Shown: one piece after another, positions 1-7,528 of the stretch
Numbering within the stretch: the stretch's first letter is position 1
Layout of the letters: every line of letters starts with the position of its first letter
From: an uncultured Aquitalea sp.
GTDB lineage: Bacteria; Pseudomonadota; Gammaproteobacteria; Burkholderiales; Chromobacteriaceae
NCBI RefSeq assembly: GCF_945957525.1
Contig: NZ_CAMFLA010000004.1
Span: forward strand, 62,001 to 126,000
Length of the DNA stretch: 64,000 nt
Reading direction: 5' to 3'
Program-made: the position numbers and the translations under genes
The notes under the pieces: generated by a model
Databases searched by the model: none
What the model saw: the letters and a program-made list of their open reading frames with translations, nothing else
What the model was told of the DNA's origin: nothing

Positions 1-345
1 AACTCGGTGGCCTTCCTCAAGCGCTTTGAAGTGGACGCCAAGCTGAGCCTGCCGCGCCAGACGCTGGAAGACCTGGTGATTGCGCAAGCGCGCACGCTGT
101 TCATGGTGGACCAGACTGCCGAAGTGCAACCCAACATGACCGAGGTGGAAGACTTGGCCCGCAGCCTGCTGGACAGCCAGCTGGCGCAGTGGGAGCAAGA
201 AAAGTTCATTACTCAGGACAAGGGTCAGCTTTCCACCCAGCTGCATTTCAAGCAGGGCGCGCTCAGCATCAACAACAAGAAGGTGGGTCTGCCGTGGGAA
301 GAAACGGAAGACCCGGCGCCTGCCGACGCTTCCGCCGCCAAGTAA
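1..345 (+). CDS. C-terminal end of a YdgA/DUF945-like protein (5' end outside window)
   Basis: The reading frame is open from the first base and stops at 343-345, so only the last 114 codons are present. The visible part carries alternating charged and hydrophobic segments and a segment with 'KGQLSTQLHFKQGALSINNK', which resembles the end of bacterial DUF945 (YdgA) periplasmic proteins. Function of that family is not established. A rho-independent terminator follows 20 bases after the stop, so this is the last gene of its transcript. Family assignment is by recognition only. Confidence 0.6.
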   Translation, partial: NSVAFLKRFEVDAKLSLPRQTLEDLVIAQARTLFMVDQTAEVQPNMTEVEDLARSLLDSQLAQWEQEKFITQDKGQLSTQLHFKQGALSINNKKVGLPWEETEDPAPADASAAK

Positions 346-364
346 GCATTGGCTGCATGAGAAA

Positions 365-389
365 GGGGACCTGGTCGGTCCCCTTTTTT
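365..389 (+). terminator. Rho-independent terminator after the YdgA-like gene
   Basis: GGGGACC, a five-base loop (TGGTC) and GGTCCCC form a perfect 7-bp stem followed by six T. It ends the plus-strand transcript and stands between it and the convergent bacterioferritin gene. Confidence 0.85.
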
Positions 390-432
390 GTGTTCGTCCT
401 GAACGCGGCCCGCCAGGCGGCAGGCCGGTGTT

Positions 433-903
433 TCAATCGTCCATCTGGCTTTGCAGATAGTTCGGCAAACCCACTTTGTCGATCAGGTCCAGCTGGGTTT
501 CCAGCCAGTCCACGTGCTCTTCCTCGTTTTCGAGAATGCGCACAAACAGCTCGCGGCTCACGTAGTCTTTCACCGTCTCACAGTAGGCGGCCGCTTCGCG
601 CAGCAAGGGAATGCCTTCCATTTCCAGCTTGAGATCGCACTCAAGCATTTCTTGCGCGTTTTCACCGATATAAAGCTTGCCGAGGTCTTGCAGATTGGGC
701 AGCCCTTCCAGGAAGAGAATGCGCTCGATCAGCATGTCAGCATGCTTCATCTCATCGATGGATTCGTGGTATTCGTGGTCGTTGAGTTTTTTCAGGCCCC
801 AGTTTTTGTACATGCGCGCATGCAGGAAATACTGGTTGATCGCAGTCAGCTCGTTTCTGAGCACCTGGTTGAGAAGTTTGATGACCTTCTTGTCGCCTTG
901 CAT
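433..903 (-). CDS. bfr: Bacterioferritin
   Basis: A 156-residue four-helix-bundle protein starting [20 protein letters not shown], the usual length and start of Bfr. Iron-site residues of the family are visible: the early Glu in '[10 protein letters not shown]', the 'DEMKHAD' E-x-x-H pair, and '[11 protein letters not shown]' near the end. Bfr stores iron as ferric mineral in a 24-mer with heme between subunits and has ferroxidase activity. I chose the ATG at 901-903 over an upstream one because it starts the conserved domain. It lies just downstream of bfd on the same strand; Bfd is the known electron donor that releases iron from Bfr. Confidence 0.93.
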   Translation of the reverse strand: MQGDKKVIKLLNQVLRNELTAINQYFLHARMYKNWGLKKLNDHEYHESIDEMKHADMLIERILFLEGLPNLQDLGKLYIGENAQEMLECDLKLEMEGIPLLREAAAYCETVKDYVSRELFVRILENEEEHVDWLETQLDLIDKVGLPNYLQSQMDD

Positions 904-979
904 GCCATGCTCCTGTCTGACGTTAGCAGGCGCTAAGTATGGCATAGGGGCAGGTCTTTACAAGAGCTGAGGAGAAGGT

Positions 980-1177
980 TCAGGCAGCAGCCAGCGCGTC
1001 CGGCTCGGCAATCTGGTACAGCGCTTCCTTGCGCACCCGGTTGGCTTCGCAAGCGCATTTGCCGCAGTCGGCGGATACACCCAGCTCGCGGCGCAGGTCG
1101 CTCATGCGTTCCGCTCCATGGCGAACGGCGGCGCGGATGTCATGGTCGGTGACGGCGTTGCAGAGGCAGACGTACAT
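980..1177 (-). CDS. bfd: Bacterioferritin-associated ferredoxin
   Basis: A 65-residue protein beginning MYVCLCNAVTDHDI. It has the Bfd [2Fe-2S] ligand pattern: CLC near the N-terminus and 'DCGKC' about 35 residues later. Bfd reduces the ferric core of Bfr so that iron can be mobilised under starvation. The ATG at 1175-1177 gives the normal family length; the longer frame upstream is not conserved-looking. A Fur-like box lies 57 bases upstream, in agreement with iron repression of bfd in other proteobacteria. Confidence 0.92.
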   Translation of the reverse strand: MYVCLCNAVTDHDIRAAVRHGAERMSDLRRELGVSADCGKCACEANRVRKEALYQIAEPDALAAA

Positions 1178-1233
1178 GGCAAGCTCGCTGGGCTGGAATA
1201 AAAATGAAAACAAGTCTCGTTTGCAACGATAGG

Positions 1234-1252
1234 GCAAATGAGAATGAATGTC
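1234..1252. promoter_or_regulatory. Fur-box-like site between bfd and the Nudix gene
   Basis: GCAAATGAGAATGAATGTC matches 13 of 19 positions of the classical Fur consensus GATAATGATAATCATTATC by eye. It lies upstream of bfd (minus strand) and 18 bases before the Nudix start (plus strand), so it could control both. Iron-dependent repression of bfd is expected from the family; an effect on the Nudix gene is inference. Confidence 0.55.
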
Positions 1253-1269
1253 AATTAAAGGACGAGAAT

Positions 1270-1722
1270 ATGTCTCAATGGAAACCCAATGCCACCGTTG
1301 CAACACTGGTGGAGCACAATGGCCGCTTTCTGATGGTGGAAGAAGACACCGAAACCGGCAGGCGCTTTAATCAGCCGGCGGGCCATCTGGAACACGGCGA
1401 AAGCTTGCTGGACGCCGCCCTGCGCGAAACACGGGAGGAAACCGGCTGGGAGGTGGAACTGACGTATCTGGTTGGCGTTTATCTGGTGGACAAGCCCGAC
1501 AGCGACATCACATGGTTGCGGTTTGCCTTCGCCGCTCGCCCGCTGCGGGAGCTGGACGGCGCCACGCTCGACGAAGGGATTGTCAAGGCGCACTGGCTTA
1601 CCTACGATGAGATCGCCGCCCGCCAGTCGCAACATCGCAGTCCGGTTGTCCTGCAATGCCTGGACGACTACCTGCGCGGAGAACATCATCCGCTCTCCCT
1701 GCTGCACCGTATTCCCCTCTGA
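1270..1722 (+). CDS. nudJ: Nudix hydrolase, NudJ-type phosphatase
   Basis: A 150-residue protein beginning [20 protein letters not shown]. It contains the Nudix box G-x5-E-x7-R-E-x2-E-E-x-G as '[23 protein letters not shown]'-type residues at about 41-63 (key residues G, E, RE, EE, G). The '[10 protein letters not shown]' lead-in is typical of NudJ (YmfB), which acts on thiamine pyrophosphate and nucleoside di/triphosphates. In many proteobacteria nudJ precedes mnmA, and mnmA follows here after one small gene. Start ATG at 1270 lies in the conserved position; upstream frame is not. Confidence 0.85.
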   Translation: MSQWKPNATVATLVEHNGRFLMVEEDTETGRRFNQPAGHLEHGESLLDAALRETREETGWEVELTYLVGVYLVDKPDSDITWLRFAFAARPLRELDGATLDEGIVKAHWLTYDEIAARQSQHRSPVVLQCLDDYLRGEHHPLSLLHRIPL

Positions 1723-1746
1723 ACCCGGCGCGGCAAGGAGGCTTCC

Positions 1747-2295
1747 TTGCGCATTGCTTACCGCCTGTTGGCGGCCGCCCTCTTCTGGCTGGCCGCGGGC
1801 GCCGTCCATGCGTGGCCGGTACAGGTCTGTTATCATTACGGTTGCAGCAAACAGGCCACGGTGGACATCACCGACGAAGCGCGCGACTGGCTGGCCGGCC
1901 TGTTCAATCATCCGACGGACGCCGCCACGGAGCGCCGCCAGATCCAGCAGGCCGTTCTCGCCCTCTACTTGCTTTCCGCGCAAAAGAGCCCCATTTGGCA
2001 GGACAAGGGCGGCGACCGTTACGACAACGACGGCGACGGCCGCATGGACTGCATCGACCACAGCCTCAACGACGATGCCTTCCTGCGCTATCTGGCCAAC
2101 AACGGCTGGCTGCATTTTCACGTAGTGGGCGACATCGTCCGCCGCACCCGCTGGCTGGTGGCCCAACACTTCGCCAGCCACATCACCGATATCGACACCG
2201 GCCAGGAATGGGTGGTGGACAGCTGGTTCAATGCCTTCGGCGCGGCGCCTGTCGTCGTGCCCATGGCGCTATGGAAAGAAGGATTCTCCCCGTGA
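1747..2295 (+). CDS. Small exported protein with an EF-hand-like acidic loop
   Basis: The start is TTG at 1747 behind a good AAGGAGG Shine-Dalgarno. The first 22 residues ([20 protein letters not shown]) form a signal peptide ending AHA. The mature part has two early Cys residues and a Ca-binding-like '[13 protein letters not shown]' loop around residues 96-108, then Trp-rich segments. Similar hypothetical proteins lie beside mnmA in related bacteria, as I recall. No function can be given. Its stop overlaps the GTG start of mnmA (GTGA), so the two are translationally coupled. Confidence 0.75.
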   Translation: MRIAYRLLAAALFWLAAGAVHAWPVQVCYHYGCSKQATVDITDEARDWLAGLFNHPTDAATERRQIQQAVLALYLLSAQKSPIWQDKGGDRYDNDGDGRMDCIDHSLNDDAFLRYLANNGWLHFHVVGDIVRRTRWLVAQHFASHITDIDTGQEWVVDSWFNAFGAAPVVVPMALWKEGFSP

Positions 2296-3368
2296 CGGGC
2301 AAGAAAAAGATTGTCGTCGGCATGTCCGGCGGCGTGGACTCCTCGGTGACCGCCTGGCTGCTGAAGCAGCAGGGCCATGAAGTCATCGGTGTGTTCATGC
2401 AAAACTGGGAAGACGACAACGACGACGAATACTGCTCCATCAAGCAGGATGCGCTGGACGCCATGAGCGTGGCCGACATCGTCGGCATCGACATGGAAAT
2501 CGTCAATTTCGCCAAGGAGTACAAGGACCGCGTGTTCTCGTACTTCCTCAAGGAGTACTCCGCCGGCCGCACGCCCAACCCGGACGTGCTGTGCAATGCC
2601 GAGATCAAGTTCAAGGCTTTTCTCGACTATGCAATGGCGCTGGGCGCGGACTGCATCGCCACCGGCCACTACGCGCGCAAACTGGAGCGGAACGGCACCC
2701 ACTATCTGATGAAGGCGGTGGATCACACCAAGGATCAAAGCTACTTCCTGTACCGCCTGCAGCAGCATCAGCTGGCCAAAGCCATGTTCCCGCTGGGCGA
2801 CATCCGCAAGACCGAAGTGCGCAAGTTGGCCGAAGAGGCCGGTCTGCCCACCGCCGCCAAGAAAGATTCCACCGGCATCTGCTTCATCGGCGAGCGGCCG
2901 TTCCGCGAGTTTCTGCAACGCTATCTGCCCACCCATCCGGGCGAGATGGTGAACGCCGAAGGCAAGGTCGTTGGCGAGCACATCGGCCTGATGTACTACA
3001 CGCTGGGTCAGCGCAAGGGCCTCAATATCGGCGGCAGCCGCGACGGCAGCGGCGAACCCTGGTTCGTGGCCGGCAAGGACATTCCCGCCAACCGCCTGAT
3101 CGTGGTGCAAGGACACGACCATCCCCTGCTGCTGAAGTCCACGCTGGCGATGGATGACCTGTCCTGGACCCTGCCCGCCGCACCCGCCGCCGGCGATTAC
3201 GCCGCCAAGAACCGCTATCGCATGGCCGACGCCGCCTGCTCGCTGTCGCCAGTAGTGGACGGCAAGGCCAGTCTGACCTTCCGCGACAAGCAATGGGCGG
3301 TAACCCCTGGGCAATCCGCCGTGCTGTACGACGGCGACATCTGCCTGGGCGGCGGCATCATTCAGTAA
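2292..3368 (+). CDS. mnmA: tRNA-specific 2-thiouridylase MnmA
   Basis: MnmA makes 2-thiouridine at wobble position 34 of tRNA-Lys, -Glu and -Gln. The PP-loop 'GMSGGVDSS' is near the N-terminus and binds ATP. The two catalytic cysteines are visible in '[12 protein letters not shown]' and '[11 protein letters not shown]', and 'ATGHYAR' and '[11 protein letters not shown]' are further family signatures. Length 358 residues is normal. I chose GTG 2292 because AAGAAGGA lies about 8 bases upstream and it overlaps the previous stop; an in-frame ATG at 2271 is the alternative and would add 7 residues. Confidence 0.95.
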   Translation: MTGKKKIVVGMSGGVDSSVTAWLLKQQGHEVIGVFMQNWEDDNDDEYCSIKQDALDAMSVADIVGIDMEIVNFAKEYKDRVFSYFLKEYSAGRTPNPDVLCNAEIKFKAFLDYAMALGADCIATGHYARKLERNGTHYLMKAVDHTKDQSYFLYRLQQHQLAKAMFPLGDIRKTEVRKLAEEAGLPTAAKKDSTGICFIGERPFREFLQRYLPTHPGEMVNAEGKVVGEHIGLMYYTLGQRKGLNIGGSRDGSGEPWFVAGKDIPANRLIVVQGHDHPLLLKSTLAMDDLSWTLPAAPAAGDYAAKNRYRMADAACSLSPVVDGKASLTFRDKQWAVTPGQSAVLYDGDICLGGGIIQ

Positions 3369-3479
3369 GAGTGGCTGACAAAATTGCTGATGCGGCGTTG
3401 CGCCGATTGGTCGTACTCAAGGACTATCGGCATCGGCGCGCCTTGTCTCAGTCGTGAAACTGATTTTTGTTAGCCGCTC
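3369..3479. repeat. Correia-like small inverted-repeat element
   Basis: The 111-base stretch starts directly after the mnmA stop. Its ends are imperfect inverted repeats: GAGTGGCTGACAAAA at 3369-3383 and TTTTGTTAGCCGCTC at 3465-3479 (13 of 15 pair). Internal words CGGCGTTG, CGCCTTGTC and CTGATTTTTGTTA match, in order, words of the neisserial Correia repeat (CREE) as I remember it. Neisserial CREEs are about 105-155 bases, so size also fits. No other copy was noticed in this window. Confidence 0.6.
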
Positions 3480-3551
3480 CAAGTAAGCGTTGCCGGGCCG
3501 TGCGCGGCCGCCGCCTTCGGCCAACCTCCCCGCGCCTGCGCGTCACCCGAC

Positions 3552-3581
3552 TTGGCGTGGCCGCAGGCTTCGCAGTAAAAT
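3552..3581 (+). promoter_or_regulatory. Sigma-70 promoter for tRNA-Ala
   Basis: TTGGCG at 3552-3557 and TAAAAT at 3576-3581 are separated by 18 bases. Transcription would begin about 20 bases before the tRNA 5' end. Confidence 0.6.
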
Positions 3582-3608
3582 ATCCGCGTCATTGAGAAGG
3601 CTGCCTCG

Positions 3609-3684
3609 GGGGGTATAGCTCAGTTGGGAGAGCGCGACGTTCGCAACGTCGAGGCCAGCGGTTCGATCCCGCTTACCTCCACCA
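3609..3684 (+). tRNA. tRNA-Ala (anticodon CGC)
   Basis: All 76 positions fold as a cloverleaf: acceptor GGGGGTA/TACCTCC, D arm GCTC/GAGC, anticodon stem CGACG/CGTCG with loop TTCGCAA, T arm AGCGG/CCGCT with loop TTCGATC, discriminator A and encoded CCA. The G3:U70 wobble pair, the alanine identity element, is present. Anticodon CGC reads only GCG codons. The gene stands alone with its own promoter. Confidence 0.95.
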
Positions 3685-3721
3685 CTCCAGCTTCTGACCT
3701 CCCAAGTTTCCCGCTTTCCGC

Positions 3722-4665
3722 TCAGTCGTTTTCCGCCTTGTTTACAGTAGACACGGCCCCCGCCCCGCAGGCCTTCAATACCCACTCCCGAAAACGGTGA
3801 TGTTCGTCCCGTAGCCGCAGCTTTTCCGGCTGTACCAGGAAATAACCGCGCTCGGTACGCACCGCCACGTCCAGCGCCGGCACCAGTTGCCCCGCCGCCA
3901 GCAAATCGTCCACCAGCGGCCTCCAGCCCAGCGCCACGCCCTGCCCGCTCATGGCTGCCTGCAACACAAAGGGGTAGGTGTTGAGCGTGATGTCGCGCCC
4001 GGCCGGACGTTGCGGCATGCCCTGCCGGGCGAACCAGTCGTCCCAGCGCAACCAGCGCGACGGCTCGGCCGCTTCCAGATGCAGCAAGGGCAAGGCCGAG
4101 AGATCCGCCGGGCTGTCTCCAAGGGCCCGTGCCGCGCCAGAAACGCCGGGCTGCACAAAGGCAATACCTGCTCGCTGAAAAGACGCTCCGCCGCGCAACC
4201 GGCCCAGTTGCCGTTGCCGAAGGAGATGGCGAAATCCACCGGCTCACCGCGTATATCAAACTGGTTCTGACTGGTAACCAGCCTGATGTCCACATCCGGC
4301 ATCAACTGCCCCAGCGCCTCCAGCCTGGGCATCATCCAGTAGGCGGCAAAGCCGAAATCGGTGGCCAGCGTCAGCACCTTGCGCGTGCGCTGGGCACGAA
4401 TGTCGCTTACCACCGCACGTATGGTCTCCAGCCCGTCGCGCACCGCCTCGAACAAACGCGCGCCCTCCGCCGTCAGCGCCACGCCGCGATGCTGGCGGCG
4501 AAACAACGGCACGCCAAGATCCTCCTCCAGCCACCCCACGCGCAGGCTGACCGCAGGCTGCGTGGTGCCCAGTTCGCGCGCGGCGGCGGTGAAGTTGCCC
4601 AAACGGGCTGCGGCCTCAAAAAACGCCAGCGCCTGCAAAGGCGGCAATCTGCGCAGATTTGCCAT
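3722..4665 (-). pseudogene. LysR-family regulator of choline-sulfate use, frameshifted
   Basis: The N-terminal helix-turn-helix is intact ('LGNFTAAARELGTTQPAVSLRVGWLEEDLG', residues 21-50) and is followed by a GcvA-type effector domain. Near 4100-4110 the frame is lost after 'FLARHGPLE' and continues in the other frame as 'PADLSALPLLHLEAAEPSRW' to a normal C-terminus at 3722. One missing base explains it (for example GCCC for GCCCC on the coding strand). Restored, the protein is about 315 residues, normal for LysR. It is divergent from betC-choX, the usual arrangement of the regulator of that operon. Either a recent pseudogene or a sequence error. Confidence 0.8.
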
Positions 4666-4768
4666 AAGCTCTACTTATTCCTTCATTAGAAAATACCGTC
4701 TTCACAGTGGTTTTCATGGCTTCTAGTCTTGCTGGAAGAATAAACGCCGCCTATGGCAAAGGACAATC

Positions 4769-6295
4769 ATGAAAACCGGCAAGCCCAATATCCTGATCCT
4801 GATGGCCGACCAGCTAACGCCTGGCGCGCTGCCTTTTTACGGCAATCCGGTAACACGCACGCCGCATCTGTCGGCGCTGGCGGCCAGAAGCGTGGTGTTC
4901 GACTCGGCCTATACCAACAGTCCGCTGTGTGCCCCCTCGCGCTATGTATTCATGAGCGGCCAGCTGCCCTCCGCCATTGGCGCTTACGACAACGCCGCAG
5001 AAATGCCCACCGAGGTGCTGACCTTCGGCCACTACCTGCGCCACGCCGGCTACCGCACCATTTTGTCCGGCAAGATGCATTTTTGCGGCCCGGATCAGTT
5101 GCACGGCTTTGAAGAGCGCCTGACCACCGACATCTACCCGGCCGACTTCGGCTGGACGCCGGACTGGAGCCGGCCGGACATCCGCCCCAGCTGGTACCAC
5201 AACATGAGTTCGGTAACCGACGCCGGCCCCTGCATCCGCACCAACCAGCTGGACTACGACGATGAAGTGGTGTTTGCCGCCGAGCGCAAGCTGTACGACA
5301 TCGCCCGCGAAGGCGACGAACGCCCCTTCTGCATGCTGGTTTCCATGACGCATCCACACGACCCCTACGCCATCAGCGAGGAGTACTGGCAACGCTACGA
5401 CGACGCCGAAATCGACATGCCCAAGCTGACGCTGCCGCCGGAACAACACGACCCGCACTCGCAACGCCTGCGCTTTGTCTGCGAACTGGACCGGACGCCC
5501 ATCAGCGCGCAGCAGATCCGCGACGCCCGCCACGCCTACTACGGCGCGGTGTCTTATGTGGATGATCAGGTAGGCCGGCTGCTCAAAGCGCTGGACAAGG
5601 CGGGGTTGGCCGAAGACACGGTGATTGTGGTGCTGGCCGACCACGGCGACATGCTGGGCGAGCGCGGCCTCTGGTACAAAATGAACTTCTTCGAAGGCGC
5701 GGCGCGCATTCCGCTGATGGTGCATGCGCCGGACCGCTTCGCCCCGCGCCGGGTCGCCGCTTCGGTCTCCTCCGCCGACATCCTGCCCACGCTGGTGGAC
5801 ATCGCCCACGGCGGAGAGACGCCAGCCGCACCGGAAGCCATCGCCGGCCGCAGCTTGTGGCCGCACCTCAAGGGCCAGCCCGGCCACGATGAAGTGATCG
5901 GCGAATACCTTGGCGAGGGCGCCATCGCGCCGCTGGTAATGATTCGCCGCGACCGCTACAAATTCGTCCACTCCCCGGCCGACCCGGATCAGTTGTACGA
6001 CCTGGTCGCCGACCCGCTGGAACAAATCAACCTGGCCGGGAACCTGGCCCACGCCGAGCGGCTGGCCGCCTTCCGCGACGAAGTGGCCGAACGCTGGAAC
6101 CTGCCGCAACTGCATCGGCAAGTGCTGGCCAGCCAACGCCGTCGCCATTTCCATTACGAAGCGGAAAACCAGGGCAAACGCCGCAGCTGGGACTTCCAGC
6201 CCTTTGACGACGCCAGCCTGCGCTATATGAGAAACCACCTCGAGCTGGACGCCCTGGAGGCCATGGCCCGATTCCCGCGTGTACCCCTGAAGTAA
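4769..6295 (+). CDS. betC: Choline-sulfatase
   Basis: BetC hydrolyses choline-O-sulfate to choline and sulfate, feeding glycine betaine synthesis and sulfur supply. The 508-residue protein has the sulfatase signature C-x-P-S-R ('LCAPSR', Cys54), whose Cys is converted to formylglycine, the metal-binding start 'PNILILMADQ', the 'LSGKMHFCG' segment and 'LADHGDMLGERGLWYKMNFFE', characteristic of BetC. The C-terminal 'RRRHFHYEAENQGKRRSWDFQPF'-type segment is also typical of choline sulfatases. AAAGGA precedes the ATG at 4769. A divergent LysR gene and choX downstream complete the module. Confidence 0.93.
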   Translation: MKTGKPNILILMADQLTPGALPFYGNPVTRTPHLSALAARSVVFDSAYTNSPLCAPSRYVFMSGQLPSAIGAYDNAAEMPTEVLTFGHYLRHAGYRTILSGKMHFCGPDQLHGFEERLTTDIYPADFGWTPDWSRPDIRPSWYHNMSSVTDAGPCIRTNQLDYDDEVVFAAERKLYDIAREGDERPFCMLVSMTHPHDPYAISEEYWQRYDDAEIDMPKLTLPPEQHDPHSQRLRFVCELDRTPISAQQIRDARHAYYGAVSYVDDQVGRLLKALDKAGLAEDTVIVVLADHGDMLGERGLWYKMNFFEGAARIPLMVHAPDRFAPRRVAASVSSADILPTLVDIAHGGETPAAPEAIAGRSLWPHLKGQPGHDEVIGEYLGEGAIAPLVMIRRDRYKFVHSPADPDQLYDLVADPLEQINLAGNLAHAERLAAFRDEVAERWNLPQLHRQVLASQRRRHFHYEAENQGKRRSWDFQPFDDASLRYMRNHLELDALEAMARFPRVPLK

Positions 6296-6314
6296 GCCTC
6301 TGGAGAGCAAACCG

Positions 6315-7256
6315 ATGAACAAGACATCCGTGATCGTATTGGGAAGCGTGGCCATGCTGGCCGCGCAGCTGGCCGCCGCCGACACCGACAGCTGCCGCGA
6401 GGTGCGCATGTCCGGGCCGGGCTGGAGCGATATCCGCGCCACCAACGCCGTGGCCGGCGTGCTGCTGGAATCGCTGGGCTACAAACAAAAGCTGGACCAC
6501 CTTTCAGTGCCCATCACTTATCTGGGCCTCGCCAAGAATCAGCTGGACGTGTTTCTCGGCAACTGGATGCCGGCGCAAAAACACCTGGTGGAACCCAAGC
6601 TGAAGGACGGCTCCATCGAGCAGCTGCAAGCCAACCTCAAAGGCGCGAAATTCACGCTGGCGGTGCCGGACTACGTGGCCGCCGCCGGCGTGCGCAATTT
6701 CGCCGATCTCGCCCGTTTCCAGGACCGCTTCGAGCGCAAGATCTATGGCATCGAACCCGGCGCACCGGCCAACCAGAGCCTGAAAACCATGCTGGACAAG
6801 CATGACTTCGGCCTTAACGGCTGGTCGCTGATGGAGTCCAGCGAAACCGGCATGATGACGCAGGTGGCGCGCAAGGTGGCGGCCAAGGAATGGATTGTCT
6901 TCCTCGGCTGGGAACCGCATGTGATGAACACCAAGTACAAGCTGAGCTATCTGTCCGGCGGCGACGCCTACTTCGGGCCGGATTACGGCGGCGCCACAGT
7001 CAACACAGTGACCCGGCGCGGCTATGCCGAGCAATGCCCCAACCCGGCCCGCCTGTTCAAGCAGTTGCGCTTTGACGTGGACATGGAAAACCGCATGGTC
7101 AGCGCTTTTGAAGATCCGCAAGCCAATGACCGCGCTGTGGCCATCGCCACCATCAAGGCGCAGCCGGAAGCGCTGAAAAACTGGCTGGCTGGTGTCAAGA
7201 CCGCAAACGGCGGCGAGGGATTGCCCGCCGTGCAAAAGGCGCTGGGCCTGAAATAA
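6315..7256 (+). CDS. choX: Choline-binding periplasmic protein ChoX
   Basis: A 313-residue solute-binding protein with a signal peptide ending AAA-D at about residue 22, starting 20 bases after betC with GGAG upstream. It belongs to the OpuAC/ProX class: 'MSGPGWSDIRATNAVAGVLLESLGY', 'DVFLGNWMPAQ' with the Trp/Tyr cage residues used for quaternary ammonium binding, and 'EWIVFLGWEPHVMN'. ChoX delivers choline to an ABC importer (ChoWV). No permease or ATPase gene follows, so the transporter core must be elsewhere. Its place directly after betC suggests co-regulation by choline sulfate. Confidence 0.9.
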   Translation: MNKTSVIVLGSVAMLAAQLAAADTDSCREVRMSGPGWSDIRATNAVAGVLLESLGYKQKLDHLSVPITYLGLAKNQLDVFLGNWMPAQKHLVEPKLKDGSIEQLQANLKGAKFTLAVPDYVAAAGVRNFADLARFQDRFERKIYGIEPGAPANQSLKTMLDKHDFGLNGWSLMESSETGMMTQVARKVAAKEWIVFLGWEPHVMNTKYKLSYLSGGDAYFGPDYGGATVNTVTRRGYAEQCPNPARLFKQLRFDVDMENRMVSAFEDPQANDRAVAIATIKAQPEALKNWLAGVKTANGGEGLPAVQKALGLK

Positions 7257-7467
7257 CCCCCGCTCAGAGTGTGCCCACAATCTCCCAAGCCTGGGCGTGA
7301 CAAGGCAAAACGGCTGAGGGAGCGGCGTTTACACAGCGTAAATACGCATTCCGCCGTTGTCTTTAACGCCGTATCGCCGAGGCGCAGCTGATCGTGCACA
7401 GGTCCTCAGGCCAAGCAGCTCCGCCCTTGCCCGCCTCGCGGCGCAAGGGCGGTCTTGTCCTGCCGGT

Positions 7468-7475
7468 GCTATCAT
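7468..7475 (+). promoter_or_regulatory. Extended -10 element upstream of the CLC gene
   Basis: TGC followed by TATCAT (about 7467-7475) forms an extended -10 motif without a clear -35. It would start transcription near 7483, which favours the TTG start of the CLC gene at 7529 over upstream starts. Confidence 0.35.
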
Positions 7476-7528
7476 GCCGGCTTTGGACGCATGGTCGCCG
7501 CCAACCAAACCCTGGCCCCGCACAACCC

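Noticed and set aside
4814-6445. 543-codon minus-strand frame opposite betC
   Set aside because: Shadow of the choline-sulfatase gene, no family resemblance.
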